The notes under the pieces were generated by a model that was not told where the DNA came from, searched no databases, and saw only the letters and a list, made by a program, of their open reading frames with translations. Source: Caldilineales bacterium (GTDB lineage: Bacteria > Chloroflexota > Anaerolineae > J102). Taken from it: a DNA stretch of 37,405 nt. The first letter of the stretch is position 1. Each line of letters begins with the position of its first letter. The stretch is from assembly GCA_013360575.1 (NCBI GenBank), contig JABWBG010000007.1, positions 1-37,405 on the forward strand. The letters run 5' to 3'. A program made the translations under genes and the position numbers. Below are positions 18,370-25,648 of this stretch, in pieces.

Positions 18370-19107
18370 TTAATGCAAATGCTCAACCACCCGCTTTACT
18401 AATACTGCAACCATCTCCCACCGGTACTCGCTGCTGCCGCGGAAGTCCGCAGGCGGGTCGAGGGAGTCGAGCTGGTCGGGATCGATGAGGATGGGCGAGG
18501 GGGCGACCCCGCAGGCAGCGAACAACGTCCGGCCATCAGCCGTCTTCCGGCCCACGACCGCCACGATCGGCTTGTCCGCCGGGGTGCGGGCCACGCGTTC
18601 GCCCGCGGCCACGCCGTCCGTCGCCAGCGTGATCTCGGTGATGATGCCGCCGGCCAGCGCGCCGGCGACATCGCCCAAAAAGTGGGACAACGCCACGCTT
18701 TTGCTGCCGGCCAGGGTCTGCACCCGCACTTCCGCCTCGAACACCAGCAGCGCGGCCAACAACTCGCTTTCGGCATCGGCCCCGGCTGCCACGCCGCCGA
18801 TCGTGGCCTGGTTGCGGAAGGTGTTGGGGCCTTCGGCATGGGCGGTCTGGCGCGCCAGGTCAGGCGCAAGTTCGGCATCGACCAGCGCTTGCAGCCGGGT
18901 CATGGCCCCGATCGCCAGCCTGTCGCCGGCCATCTTGATCCCCTCCAGCCCAGCCGCTTGCAGGTCGATGACTTCATCGACGCCTTCGGCGTGGGCATTG
19001 AGATGCGTGCCGCCGGCCAGCACCGCGCTAGCCACGCCCGGCCGGTTCAACAGCGCCAGAGCATCGTCCAGGTTATGCGGGCGGTGATAGTTTTTGATAA
19101 GTGTCAT
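18370..19107 (-). CDS. FAD-binding subunit of molybdenum hydroxylase (XdhB/YgfM-like)
   Basis: 245-residue FAD subunit of the xanthine dehydrogenase family, passing electrons from the Mo subunit to an acceptor. Signatures: the FAD loop VLAGGTHLNAHAEG near residue 30, LAIGAMTRLQALVD, and RNQATIGGVAAGADAESELLAALLVFEAEV (the NxxTxGG motif). It resembles YgfM, the small FAD protein found with XdhD, in length and pattern. The C-terminal ~20 residues (WEMVAVLVKRVVEHLH) differ from the detached copy at 17570, whose RREMARALGRR looks more typical. The start ATG 19107 has AAGGAG 8 bases upstream. It follows the broken HepT gene by 16 bp. No separate small Fe-S subunit gene was seen in the window. Confidence 0.85.
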   Translation of the reverse strand: MTLIKNYHRPHNLDDALALLNRPGVASAVLAGGTHLNAHAEGVDEVIDLQAAGLEGIKMAGDRLAIGAMTRLQALVDAELAPDLARQTAHAEGPNTFRNQATIGGVAAGADAESELLAALLVFEAEVRVQTLAGSKSVALSHFLGDVAGALAGGIITEITLATDGVAAGERVARTPADKPIVAVVGRKTADGRTLFAACGVAPSPILIDPDQLDSLDPPADFRGSSEYRWEMVAVLVKRVVEHLH

Positions 19108-19123
19108 GGCATGCTCCTTTGCA

Positions 19124-19468
19124 TCAGTTATTACGAATATTTAGTGTTTTTTCGATCATGGCTTTTAAAGGAGCTAGATCGTTTTGTACCGTGTCCCAGA
19201 TTACAGTGATATCGACGTTGAAATAGGCATGGATCAATCTATTTCTAATGCCAATCATCTGTCTCCATGGTATGAGGTAATTGGTCTGTCGAAAGGCATT
19301 TGAAACGTTTCCGGCTGCTTCTCCTAAAATCTCTAATTGACGAATAACGCCATCTTGAAGCAGGAGGTTATGTAAGAAGTCCTAATAGGAAAAGCCTTTG
19401 ATATAGCTTTCAATGCGCTCGATGGCGTCGAGTATGTGTCGCAGATAGACCGTGTCATCCTTCCTCAT
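19124..19468 (-). pseudogene. hepT: HepT-like (DUF86) toxin with in-frame stop
   Basis: The frame MRKDDTVYLRHILDAIERIESYIKGFSY stops at TAG (19382-19384, codon 29), then continues without another break to DFLHNLLLQDGVIRQLEILGEAAGNVS ... RNRLIHAYFNVD ... and a TGA at 19124. The DUF86/HepT signature Rx4HxY (RNRLIHAY) is intact. A single codon change would restore a 114-residue protein. HepT is an RNase-type toxin controlled by MntA. The start overlaps mntA by 14 bases. The toxin is therefore disarmed by nonsense unless TAG is read through or translation restarts. Confidence 0.85.
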
Positions 19469-19763
19469 ACAGCACAACCTTTTCCTGCTCAACAAATGGG
19501 CGAATGTAAGGGCTTAGGCCATCTTCCGACACCAAATCCACCTTGCGCTCCAATCTGCGACTGAGTTCAGCCTCCAATTCGATCCACTGAAACATGCTCA
19601 AAGGGGGGCGTTGGCCGCGTTGCTTTAGCGTGACCAAAACATCGATATCGCTTGTCTCCGTCGCCTCTGCGCGCACGACGGAGCCGAACAGGGATATGCG
19701 GGTGACGCCACGGGGCAGCAATACCGATAACAGGGTTTCACGTACAAAATTGATGTCGAGCAT
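19455..19763 (-). CDS. mntA: MntA-like nucleotidyltransferase antitoxin
   Basis: 102-residue minimal nucleotidyltransferase. The catalytic signature is complete: G27-S28 (FGSVVRAEA) and D39-x-D41 (SDIDVLV). MntA-type antitoxins add AMP units to a HepT tyrosine (the Tyr of the Rx4HxY region) and so silence it. C-terminal sequence ELSRRLERKVDLVSEDGLSPYIRPFVEQEKVVLYEEG fits the family. It precedes and overlaps hepT, the usual order. A possible -10 box (TACAAT on the minus strand, 19804-19809) lies upstream. It appears intact while its toxin carries a stop codon. Confidence 0.88.
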   Translation of the reverse strand: MLDINFVRETLLSVLLPRGVTRISLFGSVVRAEATETSDIDVLVTLKQRGQRPPLSMFQWIELEAELSRRLERKVDLVSEDGLSPYIRPFVEQEKVVLYEEG

Positions 19764-19854
19764 GGGTTACATCGCCAGAGAATGCGGGGGGGATTTCGAG
19801 CTTATTGTACACTGATTTTCAGCCAGCAACCAGTGTTCGGGCGCCATTCGTTCA

Positions 19855-19926
19855 TCCGCCGGCGATGGCCGCGGGGTTCTTGCCTGGAAGATGTTGCGGG
19901 CGCTGGCCACGCCTCTTGCGCCGGCA
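19855..19926 (-). pseudogene. Detached fragment of the aldolase gene 3' region
   Basis: On the minus strand this segment reads AGARGVASARNIFQA, matching [15 protein letters not shown] near the C-terminus of the intact aldolase at 20587. DNA identity to 20656-20725 is roughly 75 percent, and a one-base difference shifts frame after this point. It starts immediately at the stop codon of the DUF5615 gene. As with the FAD subunit, a TA module thus lies between an intact host gene and a copy of its 3' end. Confidence 0.7.
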
Positions 19927-20250
19927 TCAGACGTACTCGATCCGATTTTTCATGTCACCCGACTCGTACACGGCGTCAACCAACTCAAGAAATCGCACCC
20001 AGTCGCCAACGCCATGTTTGTGTTGTTGGCCGAAGATGATCCCGGAGTGTTCCAGGCCGGTCATCGCTAGTTCGATAAAGTCTGAATCGTGCGTACATAC
20101 CACATAGCCCAGCGAAGCGGCCCGCTGTAGATGATCTTCATCTCCTCCGCCTAAATAACCCAGATCACGCACCGTCAAGGCCTCGATGCCCCGCCGTCTT
20201 AGCTGTGTCGCCACCGCCACCGGAACGTTTTCATCAAGATAAAAACGCAT
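19927..20250 (-). CDS. DUF5615 PIN-like toxin
   Basis: 107-residue PIN-like (Mut7-C-type) protein. It begins MRFYLDENVPVAVATQLRRRGIEA and contains the acidic residues expected of PIN nucleases: D and E in YLDENVP, D in VRDLG, D/E in GGGDEDHLQRAA, and CTHDSDFIEL. Such proteins are paired with DUF433 antitoxins and are predicted RNases. ATG 20250 matches the family start; a TTG 12 bases upstream with AAGGA before it is an alternative. The start lies inside the 3' end of the DUF433 gene. All acidic residues are present, so activity is plausible. Its stop codon directly abuts the aldolase fragment. Confidence 0.85.
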   Translation of the reverse strand: MRFYLDENVPVAVATQLRRRGIEALTVRDLGYLGGGDEDHLQRAASLGYVVCTHDSDFIELAMTGLEHSGIIFGQQHKHGVGDWVRFLELVDAVYESGDMKNRIEYV

Positions 20251-20533
20251 TTTCGCTGCCAACTCGTTTTTCCTTGAATGTTTCGGCGCGACGGATTTGA
20301 TCTCGGATTTGCAGATCTATCTCATCTTTGTGGTCATAGTAATATGCCAAAGCTGCATACACTTGAGGTAGCGCGAGGCCATACCAATCGGCAATGCCGT
20401 CAACATCCAATCCATGGTATATCTTGGCGATAGCGACATCGGCCACAGTCAATGTCGTGCCCAAAATATAGGGCCGACCCTTGCGGATGTCGGGATTGAT
20501 GGCGATTGACTCGATAACCTGAATGGTATTCAT
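20234..20533 (-). CDS. DUF433 antitoxin (VapB-like)
   Basis: 99-residue DUF433 protein: the core SIAINPDIRKGRPYILGTTLTVADVAIAKIYHGLDVDGIADWYGLALPQVYAALAYYYDHKDEID is the standard winged-helix/antitoxin pattern (INPxIxxGxPxIxGTxLTV, then LxxxQVxAALAYYxDHxxEI). The C-terminal tail is charged and should bind the DUF5615 toxin. It precedes and overlaps the toxin gene by about 17 bases. It starts 54 bp after the aldolase stop codon on the same strand, with no clear promoter between, so it may depend on aldolase transcription. Confidence 0.87.
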   Translation of the reverse strand: MNTIQVIESIAINPDIRKGRPYILGTTLTVADVAIAKIYHGLDVDGIADWYGLALPQVYAALAYYYDHKDEIDLQIRDQIRRAETFKEKRVGSENAFLS

Positions 20534-20586
20534 GGCTATTCACTCGTGGATGGGATACCCTGGAGCAACTGGGGATTGCCGCCATC

Positions 20587-21357
20587 TTACACCAACGCCA
20601 GCGCCTCGTCCACACTGGCGTCTTCATGAATCAAGGCGGCGATGGCCGCGGTCATGGCCGCGGGGTTTTCGGCCTGGAAGATGTTGCGGCCAATGGCTAC
20701 GCCGCGGGCTCCGGCATCCAGCGCCGCCCGGATCGTGGTCAGCATCATCTTTTCGTCCCCTTTTTTGGCGCCGCCCAGGATGACGGCGGGCACGTAGCAG
20801 GTGGATGTGACGCGCGCGAAGCCCTCGGCGTAGGGGATTTTCACCCAGTCGGCGCCCAATTCGGCGGCGACGCGGGCGGAAAGGGCGATGCTTTCGGCTG
20901 TGCGGAATTCGGGGCCGCTGTCGAAGCCGCCGGGCACCATCTCGGCCATCACCGGCAGGCCCCAGCGGTGCGCTTCTCCGATCACCTTCGCCAGCGTATG
21001 CAAGGTCGTCTCTTCCGCCGCCGCGCCGGGGAAGGCGGAGAGGGCCACAGCGTCCGCGCCCAGACGCAGCGCGTCCGCGACGGTGTAGAACTGCGAGCCG
21101 GGGCCTATCTGGCCCAGCTTGGTGCCGCCGCCGTCCAGCCGCAGGATCAGGCCGAGTGGGGCAATTTCGCGGGCAAAACGCGTGGCCACGCCGTAGGAGG
21201 TGAGGATGGCGTCGGCCCCGCCCGCCACGATTTGGGCGAGGACGCTGGCCGGGTTTTCCAGGCCGGCGGCGGGGCCATCGATCAGGCCGTGGTCGAGCGC
21301 CACAATCAGCGCCCGGCCGTCAGGTTGGAAGATGTGGTTGAGGCGGCGAATAGTCAT
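20587..21357 (-). CDS. DhnA/DeoC-LacD family class I aldolase
   Basis: 256-residue Schiff-base aldolase (class I FBP aldolase DhnA type, related to ADH synthase and LsrF). Motifs: [13 protein letters not shown] near the N-terminus, the Schiff-base Lys in [25 protein letters not shown], and the phosphate-binding end [18 protein letters not shown]. Probable role is a reversible aldol cleavage of a phosphorylated sugar or keto-acid; substrate cannot be fixed from sequence. The gene is downstream of the metallophosphatase and upstream of the FAD subunit, within the co-directional catabolic block. The ATG is preceded by a CCAATAC-type heptamer array with no Shine-Dalgarno site. Confidence 0.87.
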   Translation of the reverse strand: MTIRRLNHIFQPDGRALIVALDHGLIDGPAAGLENPASVLAQIVAGGADAILTSYGVATRFAREIAPLGLILRLDGGGTKLGQIGPGSQFYTVADALRLGADAVALSAFPGAAAEETTLHTLAKVIGEAHRWGLPVMAEMVPGGFDSGPEFRTAESIALSARVAAELGADWVKIPYAEGFARVTSTCYVPAVILGGAKKGDEKMMLTTIRAALDAGARGVAIGRNIFQAENPAAMTAAIAALIHEDASVDEALALV

Positions 21358-21515
21358 GATAGTGGGTAGTGGGTATTGGGTATTGGATATTGGATATTTT
21401 ATGTTTGTATGATTGATGATTGATGATTAAATATCGCAAAAAATATATTTATTAATCATTAATCATCGATCATCGATCATCAATGACGAAAATAAATACC
21501 TAATACCTAATATCC
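21358..21515. repeat. Nested inverted heptamer arrays between phosphatase and aldolase
   Basis: On the minus strand the gap starts at the phosphatase stop (TAGGTAT units, which also encode the last residues DIRY). It passes into TGATGAT/TGATTAA units, an AT-rich centre, the complementary TAATCAT units, and ends with CCAATAT/CCACTAC units before the aldolase ATG. Outer and inner arms are complementary, so the whole gap can fold as a nested hairpin. Confidence 0.75.
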
Positions 21516-23287
21516 AATCTCAGCCGCCCATCCCGCTGCGCGCCGCCGGCCTCTGTCACCCCGCCGTGGGCGGTGATGTGGGCGACGAGCAGGGTGCGGA
21601 TGTAGTGATGGGTGGGGATCTGCGGAAAGCCGCGGAGATCGAGCAGGCGATCGCGATACACGGGCTGTTTTTGCGCCTGCCAGACGGCGGCAGGGCCGCG
21701 CACGAAGTTGCTGGCGGCGATGAGAAATTCCTGATCCAGCCAGGATTCGGGCGGCTGGCCGGCGATGGTGATGTCACGGGCCAGAGCGCTGCCGCGTTCG
21801 GGGCCGAGCTCGATGGTGTAGCGCAGTTCGCGGCTGAAATGCAGGAAGCCGCGTTCGGTGTGAGCGGCGGCAGGACGGTCGACGCGCAGGGCGTTGTCTT
21901 GCAACAGGGCCACGATCTGCCGCCCGCTCAGCCGCAGCAGGCAGAGCGTGTCGGCAAAGGGCATGAGATTGAACCAGTCGCCAAAGGTGACAACGCTGCC
22001 CGGTTGCAGGCCGCTGCGCACATTGGCCGCGTCGATCATGGCAAAGTGCACCGCATAGCCCTGCTCGCGGCTTTGCGCGGCCAGACCATCGGCGATGAAA
22101 TGGGCCAGCGCTGATTCGCCGGCGGCGAAATCGTTGCGCACGGCATCGGTGCACAGGCTTTCATCGTCGATGACCTGGCCAAGCACCCGGTTCCAACGGG
22201 GATGGGCGAGATCGAGCAGCGGGCGCAGGTGTGCACGCTCGAATTCAGCATCAACCGGCAGGTCAGCAGTGGCGGTGAGGCGGGCATGGGTGACGCAAGC
22301 GGTGTGAGCGAGGGTGATGTCGACCTCCCCCACGAATTGCCCCAGCTTTCCGGCCTGGACGATGGGGATGCCGTTGACGATGCAGTCGGGGTTCAGGCCT
22401 CTCTCGTTGAGGGCGTTGTGCGTGTGCGCGCCGATGATCAGATGCACATCGCCGGGCGCCAGCGCTGCCGCCAACTCCACATCCCCGGCGATGGCAGTGG
22501 CCGCGCCGCGGTCGTGTAGGCTGTGGCCGAGATGGCTGAGGAGGATCAACACATCGCAGTGCGGGCGCAGGGCAGGGATGAGATGGGCCGCAGTTTGTAC
22601 GGGGTCGGCGATGCGAACGCGTTCGCCCAGTTCGGGATGGAGTTGGGCGGGGGTGATCAGGCCAATGAAGCCGACGCGGATGCCTTTGACGACGAACAGG
22701 GCGGCGGGGATGTGAAAGGCGGCGAATTCGAACGGGGTTTGCACATTGGCCGCCAGGATGGGAAAACCGGCGTCGCGGCTGATGGCGTGAGCCAACAATT
22801 CTGGCCCTTTGTCGAAATCGTGGTTGCCGAGCGCGCCGACATCGACGCCGGCCTGGGTGTAGAGGCGGTAGGCGGCGTGGGCCACGTAGCTGGCCGGATC
22901 ATCGCCCAGCAGTTCATCGAAAATCGCCCCGCCGAATTCATCGCCGCCGGTGATGACAAGCACGGCCGCGTGCGGGTTGCGTGCATATTGGCGACGGGTC
23001 ACGCGCAACAGGCCCGCGATGCGCGAGAAGAGGGGCAGCGGTTCGTCCGCGGTGAAGCAGGCGAGATGGCCGTGCAGGTCATTGAAGTGCAGCAGCTTGA
23101 GCCGGAAGGGGTGGTGCAGGGGCAGGCGGCTGGGCGGGATTTCGGCCTCTGGGCCGGGGATGATCTGGGTAATCGGCGCCGAAATCGCGTCTCCCACACA
23201 CAGGAACAGCGCCGCGTCAGCAGCGCCATGTGGGTTGGGCTGTGCGCGCACAAGATGCAAAGTTCCAGGTGCGGGCGATGAAGGCAT
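21500..23287 (-). CDS. 5'-nucleotidase/UshA-like metallophosphatase
   Basis: 595 residues with the two-domain layout of the 5'-nucleotidase family. N-terminal calcineurin-like metallophosphatase: LLHFNDLHGH (D70, H72), VITGGDEFGG, VGALGNHDFDKG, LILLSHLGHS and LIIGAHTHN, giving all metal ligands. C-terminal nucleotide-binding domain: DAANVRSGLQPGSVVTFGDWFNLMPFADTLCLLRLSG. It likely removes phosphate from nucleotides or other phosphomonoesters. No signal peptide is evident; about 60 poorly conserved residues precede the domain, so the protein may be cytoplasmic or the start misplaced. The last four residues DIRY and the stop are encoded by heptamer repeats. Neighbours are a D-isomer dehydrogenase upstream and the aldolase downstream. 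Confidence 0.9.
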   Translation of the reverse strand: MPSSPAPGTLHLVRAQPNPHGAADAALFLCVGDAISAPITQIIPGPEAEIPPSRLPLHHPFRLKLLHFNDLHGHLACFTADEPLPLFSRIAGLLRVTRRQYARNPHAAVLVITGGDEFGGAIFDELLGDDPASYVAHAAYRLYTQAGVDVGALGNHDFDKGPELLAHAISRDAGFPILAANVQTPFEFAAFHIPAALFVVKGIRVGFIGLITPAQLHPELGERVRIADPVQTAAHLIPALRPHCDVLILLSHLGHSLHDRGAATAIAGDVELAAALAPGDVHLIIGAHTHNALNERGLNPDCIVNGIPIVQAGKLGQFVGEVDITLAHTACVTHARLTATADLPVDAEFERAHLRPLLDLAHPRWNRVLGQVIDDESLCTDAVRNDFAAGESALAHFIADGLAAQSREQGYAVHFAMIDAANVRSGLQPGSVVTFGDWFNLMPFADTLCLLRLSGRQIVALLQDNALRVDRPAAAHTERGFLHFSRELRYTIELGPERGSALARDITIAGQPPESWLDQEFLIAASNFVRGPAAVWQAQKQPVYRDRLLDLRGFPQIPTHHYIRTLLVAHITAHGGVTEAGGAQRDGRLRLDIRY

Positions 23288-23311
23288 GGTTTAGAAGGTC
23301 AGATGTTGTGG

Positions 23312-23410
23312 AATGCGTAAAACGTAAAACGTAAAAACGAAATGCGCGTATTTTTGTATCTGGATACGCATTACGCATTACGTTTTACATTTTACGCATT
23401 ACGTTTTACG
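23312..23410. repeat. GCGTAAAACGTAA-type heptamer arrays, inverted about a centre
   Basis: On the minus strand the dehydrogenase stop TAA opens six heptamers (TAAAACG, TAATGCG, ...). After about 27 other bases the gap ends in the complementary family (TTACGTT, TTACGCA) ahead of the phosphatase gene. This heptamer family occurs nowhere else in the window. Confidence 0.85.
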
Positions 23411-24446
23411 CAATACGCCCAAACATATCGGGACGGATAGGGTAAATGGGCGGTTCGCCGGCGAAGAAGCGGCGCAGTTCCTCCACCGCCAACTCGCCCA
23501 TGCGCCCGCAATTCTCAATGCAGCCGGCGATGTGCGGCAACACCACCACATTGTCCAGCCGCCGCAGCGGGCTGTCGAGCGCGGGCGGCTCCGGGTCGGT
23601 GACGTCGAGGAACGCAAAGAAGCGGCCTTTTTCCAGTTCCCGGATCAGGGCGGGTTCGTCGATCAGCGTCCCGCGGGCAGTGTTGATCAGCAAAGCGTCC
23701 TCCTTCATCAGGGCCAGGCGCCGGGCATCAAGCAGGTGCAGGGTGTCGGGCGTGGCCGGGGCGTGCAGCGAAACCACATCGGCCCGGCGCAGCAGATCCT
23801 CCAGCTCGACCTTTTCCGCTCCGATCCGGGCAGCGTCCTCGCTCGAAATAAAGGGATCGTAAACCAGCACCTGCACGGCGAAGTTCTGCAACAGCTTGAT
23901 CACGTGCCGGCCCACATTGCTGGCCCCGATGATGCCGATCTCTCTGCCGAACATTTCGCCCGCCGGCCACCAGGGCGTCTGCCGCCAGCCGCCCGCGGCC
24001 ACGTGCCGGCCCAGCGGCCAGGCCCGCTTCAGGCCCACGATCATGAGGCCGAGCGTGGTTTCGGCCACGTCGATGGCCAGGGCCAGCCCGGCGCTGGTGA
24101 CGCTGATGCCCCGCGCCCACACCCCTGCGGACACGAAGCGTTTGACGCTGCTGCCCATGTGGGCCATGGCCCGCAGATTGGGCGCGGCGGCCAGCACGTC
24201 CGCGTCGAGCGCGGCCACATCCCAACTGGTGATGACCGCGTCGGCGAGCGGGAGCAGGGCCAGCAGATCGGCTTTGGCCGCCGGGCCGGGGCCGGGATGA
24301 TGGATGACCTGGGCGAATTGCTCCAGCGCCGCCCAGGCTTTGGCCGTGAACATGCGCGCATCATTTTGCCGCCCGATGGCAATGGCGACGGTTGGCTTGG
24401 GAGATTGGGTCGTGGGTAGTGGGTAGTGGGTAGTGTCGCCTGGCAT
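23406..24446 (-). CDS. D-isomer-specific 2-hydroxyacid dehydrogenase (SerA-like)
   Basis: 346-residue NAD-dependent dehydrogenase of the phosphoglycerate-dehydrogenase-like superfamily. The nucleotide-binding loop reads IGIIGASNVGRHV; catalytic Arg is in LLINTARGTLIDEPAL, Glu in VTDPEPPAL, and His in VLPHIAGCIE. It likely reduces or oxidises a 2-keto/2-hydroxy acid; the actual substrate is unknown. The first ATG gives the N-terminus MPGDTTHYPLPTTQSPK, of which HYPLPTT is encoded by a CACTACC heptamer array; no ATG, GTG or TTG exists between the array and the conserved start PTVAIAIG. The gene follows the SDR on the same strand. Its stop codon begins a different heptamer array. Confidence 0.88.
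   Translation of the reverse strand: MPGDTTHYPLPTTQSPKPTVAIAIGRQNDARMFTAKAWAALEQFAQVIHHPGPGPAAKADLLALLPLADAVITSWDVAALDADVLAAAPNLRAMAHMGSSVKRFVSAGVWARGISVTSAGLALAIDVAETTLGLMIVGLKRAWPLGRHVAAGGWRQTPWWPAGEMFGREIGIIGASNVGRHVIKLLQNFAVQVLVYDPFISSEDAARIGAEKVELEDLLRRADVVSLHAPATPDTLHLLDARRLALMKEDALLINTARGTLIDEPALIRELEKGRFFAFLDVTDPEPPALDSPLRRLDNVVVLPHIAGCIENCGRMGELAVEELRRFFAGEPPIYPIRPDMFGRIA
24411..24437. repeat. CACTACC heptamers inside a gene's 5' end
   Basis: About four 7-base units lie within codons 4-12 of the dehydrogenase, just after its only available start codon. On the plus strand they read GTAGTGG. Confidence 0.75.
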
Positions 24447-24560
24447 TTTGGTTTTTTCAGATTGGTGTCCGAGTTTTTTTACTCATATGACTATTTTTTG
24501 AGATATTTCTCCAAAACATCGACACGGTCAAAAAATAATAATGAATTTTTCAAGATGATC

Positions 24561-24595
24561 AATATCCAATATCCAATACCCAATACCCAATATCA
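24561..24595. repeat. Five heptamers beginning at the SDR stop codon
   Basis: On the minus strand units TGATATT, GGGTATT (twice) and GGATATT (twice) follow in phase from the stop TGA. The remaining gap to the next gene (24447-24560) is AT-rich with no gene seen. Confidence 0.85.
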
Positions 24596-25345
24596 ATCAT
24601 CCCCCCGCTTGCGATGGCCGAAGCGCTCGCCGCCGTCGATGAAGAGGATGTCGCCGGTGACGTAGCCGGCGCGCACGAAATAGAGCACGGCCTCGGCCAC
24701 ATCCTCCGGGCTGCCCCAGCGCTCCAGCAGGGTGCGTTCGCGCACGCGCTCGATGTGTTTGGCCGTGTAATCGGGCGGGGGCAACACCGGGCCGGGCGCG
24801 ACCGCGTTGACGCGCACGGCCGGGGCCAGTTCCAGCGCCCATTGCCGGGTCATGGCCATCAGCGCCGCTTTGCTGACGCTGTGGGCGATGAAATCGGGCC
24901 ACGGCTCCCATGCCGACAGATCGACGATGTTGACGATGGCGCCCTCCCCCTTTTTCAACATGCCGGGGGCGATGGCGTTAGTCAGATAATAGGGGCCGTC
25001 GATGCCGATGCCGGTCACACGCTCCCAGCCGCTGTGGTCGGCGGTGGGGAAGGGCGTGGCCTGGAACAAGGAGGCGCTGTTGACGAGGATATCGACCCCG
25101 CCCAACTCCCTCTCCGCCCGCCGCGCCAGGGCCTCGACCTGCGCCCGGTCGGCGATATCGGCCTGGATGGCGAGGGCTTGCACGCCCAGCGCCCGCGCCG
25201 CCGCCGCGGTCTCATCCGCGGCCTGCGATGAACTGTTGTAATTGATGACGACATTGGCTCCGGCCCGCGCCAGGGCCAGGGTGATCGCTTTGCCGACGCG
25301 CACCGCGCCGCCGGTGACAAGGGCTGTTTTTCCGGTAGGGTTCAT
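24593..25345 (-). CDS. Short-chain dehydrogenase/reductase with His at the catalytic Tyr
   Basis: 250-residue Rossmann oxidoreductase. The cofactor loop TGGAVRVGKA and the Asn-Ser after it (NYNSSS) suggest NADPH and resemble pteridine-reductase-like SDRs. Motifs continue with NSASLF (NNAG equivalent), Ser144 in VNIVDLSAW and Lys159 in HSVSKAAL. The Tyr of the YxxxK pair is His155. C-terminus is VTGDILFIDGGE. The Tyr change makes ordinary SDR chemistry doubtful, although related proteins may share it. ATG at 25345 lacks a Shine-Dalgarno site; a GGTT/GGTAGATT array (complement) abuts it. The gene lies between an amidohydrolase and a D-isomer dehydrogenase on the same strand. Confidence 0.87.
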   Translation of the reverse strand: MNPTGKTALVTGGAVRVGKAITLALARAGANVVINYNSSSQAADETAAAARALGVQALAIQADIADRAQVEALARRAERELGGVDILVNSASLFQATPFPTADHSGWERVTGIGIDGPYYLTNAIAPGMLKKGEGAIVNIVDLSAWEPWPDFIAHSVSKAALMAMTRQWALELAPAVRVNAVAPGPVLPPPDYTAKHIERVRERTLLERWGSPEDVAEAVLYFVRAGYVTGDILFIDGGERFGHRKRGDD

Positions 25346-25347
25346 GA

Positions 25348-25425
25348 GGGGTTGGTTGGTTGGTTGGTTGGTAGATTGGTAGATTGGTAGATTGGTTGGT
25401 AGATTGGTAGATTGGTAGATTGGTG
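25348..25425. repeat. GGTAGATT 8-mer / GGTT 4-mer array
   Basis: Units of 8 (GGTAGATT) and 4 (GGTT) bases alternate just upstream of the SDR start. This is the main array type here that does not have period 7. The complementary sequence occurs at 3690-3735. Confidence 0.8.
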
Positions 25426-25459
25426 GGTGCTGGTGTCATCGGACAACAGCTATCGTTCA

Positions 25460-25648
25460 CTGAATACTAAATACCGAATACCGAATACCGAATACTGAAT
25501 ACTGATCACCGAATACCGAATACTGATCACCGAATACCGAATACTGAATACCGAATACTGAATACTGAATACTGAATACTGAATACTGAATACTGAATAC
25601 TGAATACTGAATACTGAATACTGAATACTGATCACTGATCACTGATCA
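25460..25648. repeat. 27 tandem CTGAATA-family heptamers, no indel
   Basis: The 189 bases divide exactly into 27 units of CTGAATA, CCGAATA or CTGATCA (plus strand). On the minus strand the last units (TGATCAG) encode the amidohydrolase C-terminus SDQ and supply its TGA stop codon. Confidence 0.93.
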
